From contig OZ020488.1 of the NCBI GenBank assembly GCA_963971405.1, positions 41,584,888 to 41,648,887 on the forward strand: 64,000 nucleotides of DNA, given 5' to 3'. The stretch is from Psococerastis gibbosa. Its lineage: Eukaryota; Arthropoda; Insecta; Psocodea; Psocidae. A program made the translations under genes and the position numbers. The notes beneath the pieces are model-generated. The model was not told the origin of the DNA and made no database searches. It was given only the letters and a program-made list of their open reading frames with translations. Below are positions 21,801 through 33,047 of the stretch, in pieces. Positions within the stretch are counted from its first letter, which is position 1. The number at the start of each line of letters is the position of its first letter.

Positions 21801-23877
21801 GGGACACCTCTACCTGGAGTGCAGGTTCGCATAGTCAGCAAGGACCAACCTGATCAGGTACGGATATGGCGATAGCAATTCTGTTGCGTGGTGTTTCTAG
21901 GCTGCTGGCTCCTTATTATCGACTATTAAATTTACATACTATACCAGCGGTTTTCAACTCTATTCTCGCTGCGGCGCACCAAATTTTTCAATAAGGCATG
22001 GCAGCGCCAACAGCAAACACAATTTTTGATCTAGCAAAGAATGATTGGTTGGCATTATTATTGCAAAACAAATGACACTTAAATGTATTTCACAAGTTAT
22101 AATAGGCCTAGGTGCCCAGAGTACCTAGGACTTTTTTAAATTACGCCATAGCATTAGGCTTCCGCCATCAGCTTTCTTGCAGCCCAATACAACACATAAT
22201 CTGGTGAACCTATTGACTAGAACAGAACATGAACAGAAGAGCATGTCTTAAGGTTTTTTCTGTCAATTTCTTCCCAGGTCGCAGGTGTTTGGAGAACATC
22301 CTGCCAGTCTTACCAATAAGCTTTATTTCAAATGCCTCAGACACAGACAGAATGCGCCGATACATAAAATATTAAAGCAGGTGCCTGGTGACAGTAGAAT
22401 CCGGGATGATAGGCCTTGGTCGTTCTGAAAGCGTACTTCCAAACGTTTCGTCAACATCTGCGGTTGACATCTTCAGTGGAACTACGTAGACTTCTAAGAT
22501 TGTATCTCGGAGGCTCAGCAGCAATTGGATTCTACTAGGATCATACCCAAAACTATCACACCGATTATTTTTTGTTTAGGTATTAGCTTCAAGCGATGAT
22601 GAAGGGCATACCAAGGTTGAAAGTAGTGACGGCAAACCAATAACTGGCGATCTCCAAGTCAAAGGACAGAGTGTCTTTAAATGCTACTATAATAAGCCCA
22701 ACGCTACTGCTAAGGAGTTCACAAACGATGGCTGGTTTAAGACAGGTAAGTTTTATGTATGTTCTGTAAAATTGCGATTGCTAAATGAAAACATCTAGCG
22801 GCTAATCCTTTCACCACCGAGAAAAGAGACCGAACACTTCAACAACCTTTGGGTGTGCACCGACCATGGCGTCGGGTTGGCAGAAAATAGGACTAATTTG
22901 CTCCATGAAGTCCCATAAACCGAGCCGCAGTGTCCTATTTTTTTCTATTCTTGTTTGCTTGTGAAATATTAGAAATGATCAGAATCTTCTAGGCACAAGT
23001 GTGAGGCGTTACATGTTAGTGTTTAACCTTGCATTGCAGGTGATTCAGTCGAGTACGTGGATGGGTACTACCGAATACTGGGCAGGACCAGTGTTGACAT
23101 AATCAAGACTGGCGGATTCAAGGTCAGCGCGCTTGATATCGAGACTGCATTGCTCGGACATGAAGATATACAAGATGTCGCCTGCGTTGGTATTCCTGAT
23201 CTCACTTGGGGTGAAAAGGTATGCTTACTTGCTTCAGCAAAGCCCGTGACCAAACCATGACTGATTACCATTAGACGCCGTGCCGCATATAGGTTGTAGT
23301 TTCGTTTACTGCCACCAGGCCGATGCATCTTGGTAACTGATCGGTGTTTTCTTCCCTTTGCAAGCTGAGTCGGCGATACATATTCTGTGGAGGTGGTTCT
23401 GGAGGTATTCGTGTCCCATGGCCATTCGGAACTTCATTATTCATGAATTTATTCAAGAAAAAAAAATACATTCTCTTAAAGCATGCCGTTTTGAGGTTCT
23501 CAGTTTTCGATTTTTTTTTTAAATAAAATAATTATTCACATACAAACAATTCAATGAGTTTATGTACGAGTAAATAACCTCGTTAGACGCCTCTTTAGGT
23601 AATACCAGTGTTGAGTAACGACAGGACTCCGATCGCATGATGTGTAGAGACTCGCAGTTACGTTTTCAAATTGATTTTGTTGTTTCAGGTTGCAGCCATA
23701 GTTGTATTAAAAAAGGACAAAAAATTGGAACTGAATCAGATAAGAGAGTGGAGCAAATCCAAATTGGCGCCCTACGCTATTCCTACAGAGTTAAAAATAG
23801 TCGAGGCTATACCTAGAAATCAAATGGGCAAAATTAATAAGAAAGAGCTACTCAAAACGCTTTTCACTGTTAAATAA
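15895..23877 (+). CDS. ACSF3: Malonyl-CoA synthetase, mitochondrial (acyl-CoA synthetase family member 3), 10 exons
   Basis: Exons 15895–16179, 16939–17164, 17791–18017, 18786–18903, 19327–19483, 20044–20244, 21647–21857, 22580–22745, 23040–23218 and 23689–23877 join in phase with GT–AG introns. The product is 652 residues from 15895, or 602 from the in-frame ATG at 16045. It should activate malonate with ATP and CoA in the mitochondrial matrix. Signatures in order: [20 protein letters not shown]; the AMP-binding P-loop [54 protein letters not shown] with [38 protein letters not shown]; and the C-terminal catalytic lysine in PRNQMGKI. The full AMP-binding enzyme fold is present. The segment after 16045 ([20 protein letters not shown]) is basic and fits a mitochondrial presequence, so the later start, after an intron acceptor at 16033, is quite possible. 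Introns hold several repeats; no exon is damaged. Confidence 0.95.
17640..17760 (-). mobile_element. LINE 3' end (PRAGVG tail family), fragment
   Basis: On the minus strand this resembles the end of 33315–33600: a remnant of ARRQMA…PRTGVG, then an (AAG)n-like tail. A second minus-strand copy is at 19598–19725. It ends about 30 bases before the acceptor of exon 3 of the ACSF3-like gene. Confidence 0.6.
18018..18785. other. Intron 3 of the ACSF3-like gene
   Basis: AT-rich; no repeat family with a second copy in the window and no coding remnant was recognised. Confidence 0.4.
19598..19725 (-). mobile_element. LINE 3' end (PRAGVG tail family), fragment
   Basis: Minus-strand frame reads [19 protein letters not shown] and then PRTGVG, followed by a GAAGAAGAAG tail. 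Similar to 17640–17760, oriented against the host gene. Confidence 0.65.
20377..20645 (+). mobile_element. SINE-like element with tRNA-type B-box
   Basis: The head contains GGCGTAGTAGTCAGCATACC (A-box-like) and GGTTCAAATCCCGTCC (B-box), as in tRNA-derived SINEs. About 190 bases of non-coding body follow, ending in an A-rich stretch near 20645. Located in the intron after exon 6 of the ACSF3-like gene. No second full copy is seen in this window. Confidence 0.55.
20925..21085 (-). repeat. Dispersed SINE-like repeat S, copy 1
   Basis: Family S is a unit of about 150 bp containing, in this orientation, GGTGGTAGC(G)GGCTTGTACT, TGTGCGAGTCTC, a GGTCGGAGACGTGTCGTAAC-like block and GAGGCGA. Copies also lie at 23545–23675, 44745–44890, 45872–46035, 58085–58150 (partial), 58705–58870 and 63110–63255. 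There is no coding frame. The GTGGTAGCGTGC phrase could be an A-box, but no convincing B-box was found. Confidence 0.7.
21093..21434 (-). repeat. Inverted copy of the 4779–5120 repeat
   Basis: Matches 4779–5120 as reverse complement over its full length. Directly adjoins the S repeat, in the intron before exon 7 of the ACSF3-like gene. Confidence 0.85.
22393..22535 (+). repeat. Second copy of the 3790–3937 repeat
   Basis: Close match, same orientation, including CTTCCAAACGTTTCGTCAAC and AGGCTCAGCAGCAA. It ends about 45 bases before exon 8 of the ACSF3-like gene. Confidence 0.75.
23545..23675 (+). repeat. Dispersed SINE-like repeat S, copy 2
   Basis: Complement orientation to copy 1; contains ACAAACAATTCAATGAGTTT, GCCTC, CTCCGATCGCAT and GTGTAGAGACTCGCA. 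It abuts the acceptor of the last exon of the ACSF3-like gene. Confidence 0.7.
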
Positions 23878-23878
23878 A
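23873..23878 (+). terminator. AATAAA overlapping the ACSF3-like stop codon
   Basis: The stop codon TAA (23875–23877) lies inside AATAAA. If used, the 3' UTR would be only about 20 bases. Whether this or a later site is used cannot be told. Confidence 0.4.
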
Positions 23879-23899
23879 CTTTTTTTTGCTTATATACAA

Positions 23900-25600
23900 T
23901 GTTGACTGTTTTTATATTTTTGTTAGTAGTATTCCACTTTTCTTTTTATACTGCTTATTGCGTGTGGCAAAGACATTTGTTTGAATGTTATCTTGATTCA
24001 ACGGCGTACAGTACGTAGCCTATTTGTGACAAATTTAATAACCTTGTTTTTCTAGACATTATCCACAGCTTGTGGAACCTCGTTACTTAACGGTTAGTGA
24101 CTTGCAGCTACCTGAATATACTGCAATGTCAATGACCGTTAACAAGAAGGCTTGGCCCTATGTACTATAAGTTCTAAACTTGAACCCCATGCCCAAGAAA
24201 AATCCTGCGAACGGCAGAGATCGCGTTATGTATGAACTGAGAGTCCCTTGACACTCTGAAGGGCGTACTAACAAGGTAGATAAAGAAGTTTTTCCTAAAT
24301 TTACTCTTAGAATACGGACGAACACCTATTGATGGAAGAATTGACACGTTTATAATAATATACTGGGTATATTAAATTTCAACCAGACGTCAACATTCAA
24401 TGCAATGCAGTTGAGTTCATACAAACAATAAAAATCGACTGACTCGTTCATAGTACCTAATTCAAGTGAGAAAAGATTAGTCAGGATTGGGTGCTGGACA
24501 TTCACGAGCAATGGAACGCCACTCAAAGCCACGTCAGGTTTTTTTTTCATAGACAGTAAGTAGTAGTGGCGCAGTGCATCATTTTGGACTGCTCGTGAAA
24601 GTCACATGAAACACTTTTTTGTACTTCCATTCAATAGTGATTCAATGAGTAGGGCAGTTTCAATTTACGATATTGTCCAGAATTTAGGTCATTAACACAA
24701 TAGTTAGATATATTAAACCGGGCTGCGTTTTAAGAGTCGTTCCCGACAAGTCTCGATAAACGTTTCCGTAGGTAATCATTTTCCAGCGCCAAAGGTCCTA
24801 CCGAACTTTGTATAAAATTAGGCTACCTCTGGGCTGTGTCTACCCACAGGAACCTTTACTGAGATTTGGAGGGAACCACCCTAAGTTTTTTTTTACTTAT
24901 CCAAGGTTCTTTCAACAAATGTGGAACATTTATAACATCGCTAGCAATGCATCTCGAAAAGAGTAGAACGATGCAGTATATATCCGTATATATCGCCTAT
25001 ATAGTAATATGTAATAATTCCAGTCGAGAAGATGATGCTCTAACGATTTACATTCGGAAACATTTTCTAAATGAATTTACCAACAGTTGTCTTGTCATAA
25101 CAACTAAAAACTTGCAACCCGGTTTTAGTTAATTAGATTATGTGCCATTAATAAGTCTTGAAATTGAAGAGCAATGGGGTTGAAATGTTAGATGTCTTTT
25201 CGTTTGAGCGATTGAAGCATGGCCATGCTTATGTCTCTACAAGACTGCGTGCCTCTAGGAGTAAGCTACCTATCGGAAATAACACTCATTCGAGAGTCAG
25301 TATTAGTTAATAGATATTTCGAGCACAAATGTTTATAGCGCTGCTCATACACGATACACAAATTTGAAGTAAGTGGTGGGAATTGATCGAAGCACATCAG
25401 TGCGTTTTACTGCAACTTATACTCCAAGAGTCGAGCAGTGTATGAACAGCTTAATGGAGACCTTGAGTATTAAAATTCAACATGGCTGCTATGTGAGCAA
25501 CCAATGCTAGAAGCGGTTAAGTGCCCATTCATACAAAGTAATTTTTCGAGCGACAAAAAACTTAAGTTTAGCTTGCAGTTAGTTTATTTACACAAAAGAA
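23900..25600. other. Intergenic, nothing recognised
   Basis: AT-rich sequence downstream of the ACSF3-like gene. No coding region, repeat pair or structured element was found. Confidence 0.4.
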
Positions 25601-25614
25601 AAGCTGGGAAAGCT

Positions 25615-25835
25615 TGAGAGCCTTAGATGTTCAGGAACACCACTGGTTACGATTACTTTGCCACCAATCTGCACCGCATTGGGGCCATCCAATCAAAGGC
25701 GTGCCCCCTATGCGACGAACCAAAGATGGATGCGGCTCAGCTATTTAACTGTCCACCCCTGACACTCGACTCACCGACGGAGGACAAGGGCATCGCGGAG
25801 ACATCTCGCGTATACTGGTCAGTGCGTAACTAAAT
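25615..25835 (+). mobile_element. LINE ORF2 C-terminal fragment (LHRIGAIQSKACPLC)
   Basis: Reads NLHRIGAIQSKACPLCDEPK followed by AAQLFNCPPL, the HL(H)RIG…CPLC…HLL.CP knuckle at the end of LINE ORF2 after RNase H. Short, 5'-truncated, closed by a stop at 25833. A related knuckle is at 33318–33500. Confidence 0.7.
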
Positions 25836-25839
25836 GGTT

Positions 25840-27170
25840 AACCTGCGTGTGCGTTGGCTAGTAAAAAAAAATACCAAAGTATAGTATTTACATGGGGTTG
25901 AAGTGAATTTTTAAGATAAATCGAACACTCTTAAAAACGGAACACTGCCTTATTAAGTTAACACAAACAATTTTATGTTATTGTCGCTCAAAAAATCGCA
26001 GTGTACGCCAATAATAAATATGGACTCTTAGCTGTTACGACAACAAACCAGGAGGTCGTCTGCAACGCAAGATCTTCATTAGAACAAAAAAATCACATCA
26101 AATGTAATACATTTATATCTGACAATAATATCTTGACAAACCTTAAAGCTAAATTTCTGAGAAAAATAACCAGTACCTACTTTAAAGCTAGACATTCGTG
26201 ATCATTCCTAATAGTTATCACTACATACTGTATATGCTATCAAAATGACCAATATGAAAGCCTGATTAAACCCGCGAAATTATTAATGTCTCTTATAGGT
26301 ACTTTAGAAAAAAACGCCGAGGGATGTCAGGACATCATCACAGAGCGATATTATCAGACATCTACAGGGTTCTTGTAGTAAAACTGGGCTGAGGTTTTTT
26401 ATCATTGAGAAGGTTTTAAGGTCTAAGCATTGCCAACTTTAGCCACATACGTTACTTAGCTAAAGTTAATAAATGAAATGCTTTGTATGGCTGCAAAGGC
26501 ATAAAAATAGAACATGAATGTCTAGCCTAAAATACATAATGACAGCAATTTTTAACACATCAAAATAAAGTTTTCACTTGTTTTCGAGTCTACACATAAT
26601 CATTTAATAGAGCAAACACTTTCTCTTTGTCAGGAACAAATACATTTAAGAATAACAGTAACTTATCAATAAGATCCCATAAATCTTAGCAATACAGTAT
26701 TCTGGAAATATTGTCTCCAATCACACAGCCAGTGCAAATTAAAAAAAAAAGTAAATGACAAAACGGGTGCAGGGTTCCAAAATTTCATAAACAAACCGAA
26801 CATGAGATAGAGACTCAAGAAATTTTCGCGGTTACAAAATAGTAACGCAATTTTCACATTAAGTCTGATTGTAAATTAACCTTTAAGATATCAAACAAAC
26901 ATAGCACACAAGCAAAAAGCAGATAACACACATTCGTATAGCAAAAATAAAAATAATAAAATTTGTTCCATCCTTTTGTAGACCTTGCAGAAAATTCTTT
27001 AGTGTCAACACTTAAAGAAGTAAACAGCAATGTTAATTAAAGTAACTTATAATTAAAGCCAAAACTATATATTGGCTAACACCGGGGCTAAGCAACTTTC
27101 TTTTTTTTCCTCATCAAGCTATATTGAAATACAAAAGCGGATGCCACGACTGAATAGCCGGCAATTTCAG
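25840..27170. other. Intergenic, nothing recognised
   Basis: AT-rich; no gene or repeat with another copy in the window. Confidence 0.4.
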
Positions 27171-27174
27171 CTTA

Positions 27175-27554
27175 GGCGCCCATTCCATTGACCGGCTAGG
27201 GCTATTTCCGAAAACGGTGACGTGGTAGCAGACATTCAAGACTTAGGTAGCGTTTCCACCGACCTCGCATTGCAGATTGCAAATGACATTGACGGAAATG
27301 TTTGTTTTTCTTTTTATAGAAATCTATTAAAATGTTTGTAATTAACATATCCCATGAAGCCATTTTTTAATTTTAGTTTGTTTGTGATTTTACTGTATGA
27401 TCATTGATCAATTTTAACTATGGCATAGAGGAAAATGAACATTTCCGTCAATTCTGCAATGCGAGGTCGGTGGAAACGCCACCTAAGTCTTGAATGTCTG
27501 CTACCACGTCACCGTTTTTGGAAATAGCCCTAGCCGGTCAATGGAATGGGCACC
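27175..27554. mobile_element. Composite PIF/Harbinger-like MITE, copy A
   Basis: 380 bp, flanked by TTA on both sides (27172–27174 and 27555–27557). The ends are inverted repeats of about 150 bp. The outer tip reads GGCGCCCATTCCATTGACCG; a second tip-like motif (GCGTTTCCACCGACCTCGCA) recurs about 75 bases further in, in both arms. Between them lies GTGACGTGGTAGCAGACATT. The centre is AT-rich with no open frame. The 3-bp TWA duplication and GGC tips fit PIF/Harbinger-derived MITEs; a transposase source is not in the window. Confidence 0.85.
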
Positions 27555-28276
27555 TTATCATTGGCATATGTTTCGTCCAGTTTCAGTCACGATTCCCGGA
27601 CGACGTGGCTGCAGCGCCTAAGGTTCTTAAGGTTGATGAACTTAATAGCCAACTGAAGCATGTAGTTGGGTGTCTATGTAATCACCATCGCATCGGCTAC
27701 ACTTAAGGCTGTTCTCACCAGAAAACCCCCTGAGTTACCTTGGTTCTATCGCTAGTAAACACAATTTTATCTTCTTGAATGTTTTTGCTGAGTTTATTTC
27801 AATTCTAGAATTTATTTGCAAACAGACCTAAAAGTCCAATTCAAATTTTTAAATAGCAGCTGGTAAGTTTATATTTTGACGGTTTGCAAACAGAAAGTTT
27901 TCTGGAAATTGGTGAAGAGGCTGAAATTGCAACAAGCCATTAGTCTAGCGCGCCACCTTTCAATATACTGTATCTATCAACAATCCAATATATGTATACG
28001 ACACATATCATACAATAGTTTTTACTTAACGCTAAAATAAAATACGAACGTTTTTCATTAAAAAATATTTTTTTTTGGTGAAACACATTTAACATACCCA
28101 TTGGTCTATTGTCAGTCCAAAACAATTCTGCCTCTCAAGCATATTTTTTTTTATCGAACCGCCACTAGAATGCAAGAAAGCACTAGAAAATTTAAATTTC
28201 TACTAAAATATGGGGCATCACTGATTTTGGGGTTTCACGGAGTGATGTAAAAGCAAAGTCGAAACAGGTTAAAGTG

Positions 28277-28372
28277 ACTTACTTGACTTGACTTAATTAA
28301 GCGCGATCAGCCCAGGGGGACTTATGGCCGCTCTGACAATTTCCCTCCATCTTTGTCGATCCTCAGTAGCCA
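28277..28372 (-). mobile_element. LINE 3' end (SPPGL/AAGTC-tail family), short fragment
   Basis: Minus strand reads [20 protein letters not shown] then the stop and TTAATTAAGTCAAGTCAAGT. This is only the last 30 codons of the LINE ORF plus its tail. Confidence 0.75.
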
Positions 28373-28499
28373 GTAGTACCAATGGATATTTGCAATGCCC
28401 AACATATTTATAATCCCCGTTCAAAGTGAAAGAGGTATCACCAGGTTCAAACTTTGAAGCATGACTGGACATAAACATATGTAGGCATACTGTTTAATG

Positions 28500-30055
28500 A
28501 ACAGTACATTAAAAATAAATAATGAAATTTTCTTCTAGCCCTGAGCCAACCTCGTGGTGTAAAAAGCCTTCTCTTCCACTCAACTAGGCAGGCCCGGAAC
28601 CACCTGCTTTACATGCCCTCCGAAGCATGGTCAGAAAATGTAGCAATTGTGGGACTCAAAAGTGAAAGTACGTGCTCTGACTACTTATTGTATTAAAAAA
28701 GCAAAAATCCCCACCAAGCACTCTGGGCGATTGATAGCTTTTAGAAATAATGTATTTTTTCAAATAATATACATTAAGAAGGGACAGTCGCGGAGTCGCC
28801 ATTGTTTACTTGATTTTTTTAAATCAATTGTCTCATGAAGACAAGATTGAAGACAAGATTGTTGGGTAAAAAAATCCTTGGCTATCGAGCCACCAAAAAT
28901 TGTAAACAAGTGGTGCCATTAATAATATTCTTTTACATCACTCCTGAGAGTCGAAAGAATAGTTTCTTTAGACATCTGTATTAATAAAATAAGAATAACC
29001 CTATTTAAGTATACCAACGACTTTAAAGTACCTAGACGGACCAGACTATTTACTATTATCTTTGCTTGTACAGGTATTTTAGAGACTACTGATATTTGCC
29101 TAAACATATCTGCACTCATAAGCTAAACATCAGGACCAGCTTATGATTAGAACCAATGACGTATAAATCTGTATAATGAGTATGTCATAGGTTAAGTATA
29201 CCCATGAACAGTGATGGGCTGTGATTGGCGCTCATTGGCGGTATTTAGTGTTGTGAAAAAAGTTTCATTTAATTTTTTTCACAAATCAAAATTGATAGTA
29301 GCGCCAAATTTGCTTATTTATTTTCCCTTTTAAATGCCAATAAACTGCAAATTTTTTTAATTTTTATGTATTATTAATAGTTCTTATATCACGTTCTCAG
29401 CTGCCATGGGAACAAGAAAAGTGCACTCGGACCGATCACGCATCATGCGCAGTCTATATATTTATATGGCATTGAATAGAACCAAGTTGGCAGCATTGGC
29501 GATAACGCCCTGCACTCCGTCTAGGTTAATTTACGTCATTGAATTATACTCTACGACAGGCTTGGAATACACTGAGCGTGAATCATAAGAGGATTAAGTC
29601 AAATTTCAGAAATAAGCAACGCAGTGACCGCAATTTACGATCCTAGAATCAACTGCAATTGAGCCTACATATTACTCGCGACGAGATTTCTTACATTCAG
29701 TAAATTACAAGCCTGCCACAGGGTACAAAACAGATGTCACAACCATATTTAGAACAGTGTATACAACTTAAACATAATCTTTATGTCGATGTTTCACAAT
29801 GTTTATCTACTCAATTACTAATTATGCAATAAAAACTAATAACTATTAAAAGCCACATCAGTAATTATATGAAAAAGAACATATATATATAAGGAATGTA
29901 AGCGACTACGCCATCAACTTAAACTTCCGAATTAACAACAGGAGCGTTATGTGATTAATAATAACAACTGCCTTGTGACTTCAGTGTGAATAAATAATTC
30001 ACTACATAAGTAAAGAGAAGATTTTCTATGAAGAACTTTCCAATAAAAAATCCAT
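28500..30055. other. Intergenic, nothing recognised
   Basis: AT-rich; one small hairpin near 29254–29286 (TTGTGAAAAA … TTTTTTCACAA). No coding region or repeat family seen. Confidence 0.4.
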
Positions 30056-30058
30056 CAG

Positions 30059-30352
30059 GGATCGTATCACCACACTTAACTTATGAAGAGGGAGAGGTGC
30101 CGTTTAAGTTCTCACAAGTGGCAACCCTGTTGTAGGAGAAGTAATGTCAAAACTGACGCTTACAGCCATGCTGTGATTGGTGGGCCGCATCCACTTTACA
30201 TATCTTCAAGGAGAGGAGGATCCAATGTTCCGATTGGTAGCGCGTAGTATGGGATGCTCCTTTTTTGATTTAATTATTAAAACAGGGTAGCCGATCTCAA
30301 GAACTAAATATTGAGCTGTACCTCTCTTCATAAGTTAAGTATGGTGATGCAC
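30059..30352. mobile_element. Non-autonomous DNA transposon-like element with TIRs
   Basis: About 290 bp with imperfect terminal inverted repeats of 70–80 bp; both arms contain ACTTAACTTATGAAGAG. The interior has no open frame. Target duplication not clear. Confidence 0.6.
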
Positions 30353-30359
30353 CGCACGC

Positions 30360-32190
30360 AGCCAGAAGAGGGCATTTTTCCATATTGCTTTATTTCTACA
30401 TGAAAGTTCTCCATTATGTGAAAAACAACTGTTCTGCTAACGGTCAAGGAAAATTAAGAACGAGCCATCTGATGGAAAATTTAGGAACTTCGACAACATG
30501 GAGCAGCTCAGTTGTTTCTCACATTTTCACACAATTAAGCAAATAGTTATAATTTAGAGGATTTCAGCAGCAGCCAGCAGCGGTGTATTCCAAATACGAA
30601 AAATATATTTTAAACTAACGTTAACGTATAAAACTAAATGTTTAGCAATAAAATTGCAATGCGCCTTTAAAGTTAATAATAAAAAAGCGGATATTTTCGA
30701 GCCAAAAGTTATGGTAAATTGTTTAATTCAAAATTTAACAGATTGTCTAGATTTATAAAATTAAGTTTGTGTTCGTATCAAGTCTATTTCTTTGAGGACC
30801 ATACATACACTGCTGTAATTCCTGTGTGTAACATATGTAAAAGGTTTGTGGTCCACGTACTGGCAGACGAAATTTTCAATGCGAAAGATCTCCATTAACA
30901 ATTACTATCCTGTCATAAACTGGGAAAGCTCGCATGAGATGAAAATAAGAAAGAAAAGCAAACAAGAAATACAATGAAATGTTGTATATTTCTTTGCTTG
31001 CATATATTTCTAATTTTTATTTTACCTGAATAGGGAATTCCCCCTCTATCACAGGATAGTGAGTACCCCTTCCCCACAATGCTACGAGTACATATGCGGG
31101 TTTAGGAGTAGTTCCAAAAACCAACACACTCACCTTAGTAACCATGACATCAACGATTAATAAGGGAAAACATCCTTCACCTAACGGCAAACAAATTTAA
31201 AATAAGTTTTGGCGGGAAAGTTTCGCGCGCAAATGATATTTTCAAGGCTCTATTTAAAATAATACAAAACAGGTAACATAAGATGACTAATATTAGTAAT
31301 ATTGGTGAAGGCTCAGTGACTCAGTGATATGGTGAAGGGAGAGTAAGGCATCAGCAGTGGCGTAGCGTTCAGCAGGCGATGGGGTTCTCGGTGATGTGAA
31401 TCGCGCTACGCGGCTGGCACCTCTTGTCTATAGCGTCCACTGAGTGCTGCCGAGACGATCCCAATTTACTGCTGCCCGGCCGTCCCAGTGCTGCCAACAC
31501 AATTTAGACAAGTTAGCGATATAATTGCCATCTCCTTTATAAGTCTAAATTATACTTTAAATGTGGCCTTGTTAAAAAAAAAATGTCGTGGCCCTGGCAA
31601 TAGAGACCGTGTCTCTCTATAATGGTAGTTATCCTTGCCCCCCTCCCTGCGAAAATGCCTGGCTACGGCCTTGTGTTTAAATAACTATTGTAATGCTCGT
31701 ATGTTGGTAAGTGAAAGTTGAGGTACTAATTAGTGACATATTTAATAATTCCACAGTATAGTTTATAGTTTCTTGCCTCCTGGAAAATATCCGTTTTTGC
31801 GTCCCAGATGGAAACCACTACCATTTGAATAGTAAGCAAAAGAAGTTGCGGAAATGTCATCGTTTTGCAAAGTGTCGGTAACGAATGTTGCACAGCTCTT
31901 CCATGCAATGGTAGATAGCGATAGAATTCCTTAGCGATACTTTCCAGGCGAAACCTAGTGTAATGGGACTGATTCATAAGCGTAGGCTTAGCTACTCGGC
32001 ATTGTTAAGATTAATTTATGTGAAACATTGCCATTACCCCAGAAGTATGGTAAATATTTGTCTACACCATAATACACTAAGACTAAATCTACACTAGGTG
32101 AACCAAGAAATAGGGTTATTTCACAACACACCAGTCAAAGGAGAAGAGCGGATAGCCTGATGAAGTAAACGTGTCTCCCAGCAACGTAGT
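30360..32190. other. Intergenic, mostly unassigned
   Basis: Mostly AT-rich. Around 31640–31672 lies an inverted fragment of the GGCCGTAGCCAGG repeat seen at 9434 and 14943. At 31860–31726 (minus) a short frame starting MTFPQLLLLTIQMVVVSIWD could be a signal peptide, but it has no supporting splice context. Confidence 0.35.
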
Positions 32191-32250
32191 ACGAAGTACG
32201 TGGGATTAGGCCAGGTGCACAAAGGCAGATTCTACGTAGCAGATCTGCAG

Positions 32251-32395
32251 CAAATGGGTTGTTGCACAAAGGCAGATTCTATTGCATCAGAGCTTTCTAG
32301 GTGTGCACTCACCTCCCAGCATATTTTTGGCCTTTGTGGGTCGGGCCTAAAGTGTACGTATGATAATCGCCCACCTGAACCAGTTCTACCCACAG
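32251..32395 (+). other. Orphan cysteine-rich exon candidate
   Basis: An open segment between an acceptor-like CTGCAG and a donor-like CAG|GTGCAT reads QMGCCTKADS, then SRCALTSQHIFGLCGSGLKC and TYDNRPPEP. Five cysteines with a CGSGLKC motif recall the IGFBP or neuroparsin type of secreted Cys-rich domain. A 19-base direct repeat (TGCACAAAGGCAGATTCTA) occurs just before and inside it. No matching second exon was found, so this stays a weak candidate. Confidence 0.3.
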
Positions 32396-33047
32396 GTGCA
32401 TCTTTCCCCTGAGAAGGGAATGAACCTCGGAAATGGGTGCGGAAATGCCGGAAAATTGTTGGGGTCGTTGGTCGCTTCAATGGTTGTATAGAGCAGTTGT
32501 CTTATCCACAGTACCTATTTTTAATAGACATCCAGAATGGGTCTAGTCAAATTAGTAAATGAGTTACACTTTTTTAACAGTAAAAATAAATAAATAAATA
32601 AACTACAAGTAGGCGCATAAAAAAACCATTCAATAATAATATAACATAACTTATAGCAAGGCCTCATCTACAGTCCAAGACTGAAGGAACAGAATTATAG
32701 TCGCCGTCTCTTTTCTGCGCCGGCTGCTCTGTTTCCGTATTGAGTTAATGTTAACGCTCTTCAAAATACAGCCTCTTTCCCAGAACAGAAGTAGTTGGGA
32801 CAGTTAAAAGATTTCCAACAATGATAGGATTTTCTTTCGAATTTTTTTTCCACCAAGAAAAATTGTCGGATTGTTTTTTTTTTCTCTCTCCTATTTCAGG
32901 CGGGGCGTTTCGCATGAATGAAGCCAAGCACCGCCGCCCCACGTCAGGCTATCCGCAAGTTATAGGAAGGAAAAAGACGTTGGAAATGGGGTAGGAACTT
33001 ACATGGAACCTTTGATGGAGAGCTGCTTCACAATTTAAGGTATTTAC

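Noticed and set aside
26464..26500. Acceptor at about 26483 (minus) as the last NDRG exon
   Set aside because: A good acceptor, but the frame (AIQSISFINFS, stop) has no NDRG character and is 6.5 kb away.
31726..31977. Minus-strand frame with a signal-peptide-like start
   Set aside because: No donor or acceptor supports it as an exon and nothing follows in phase.
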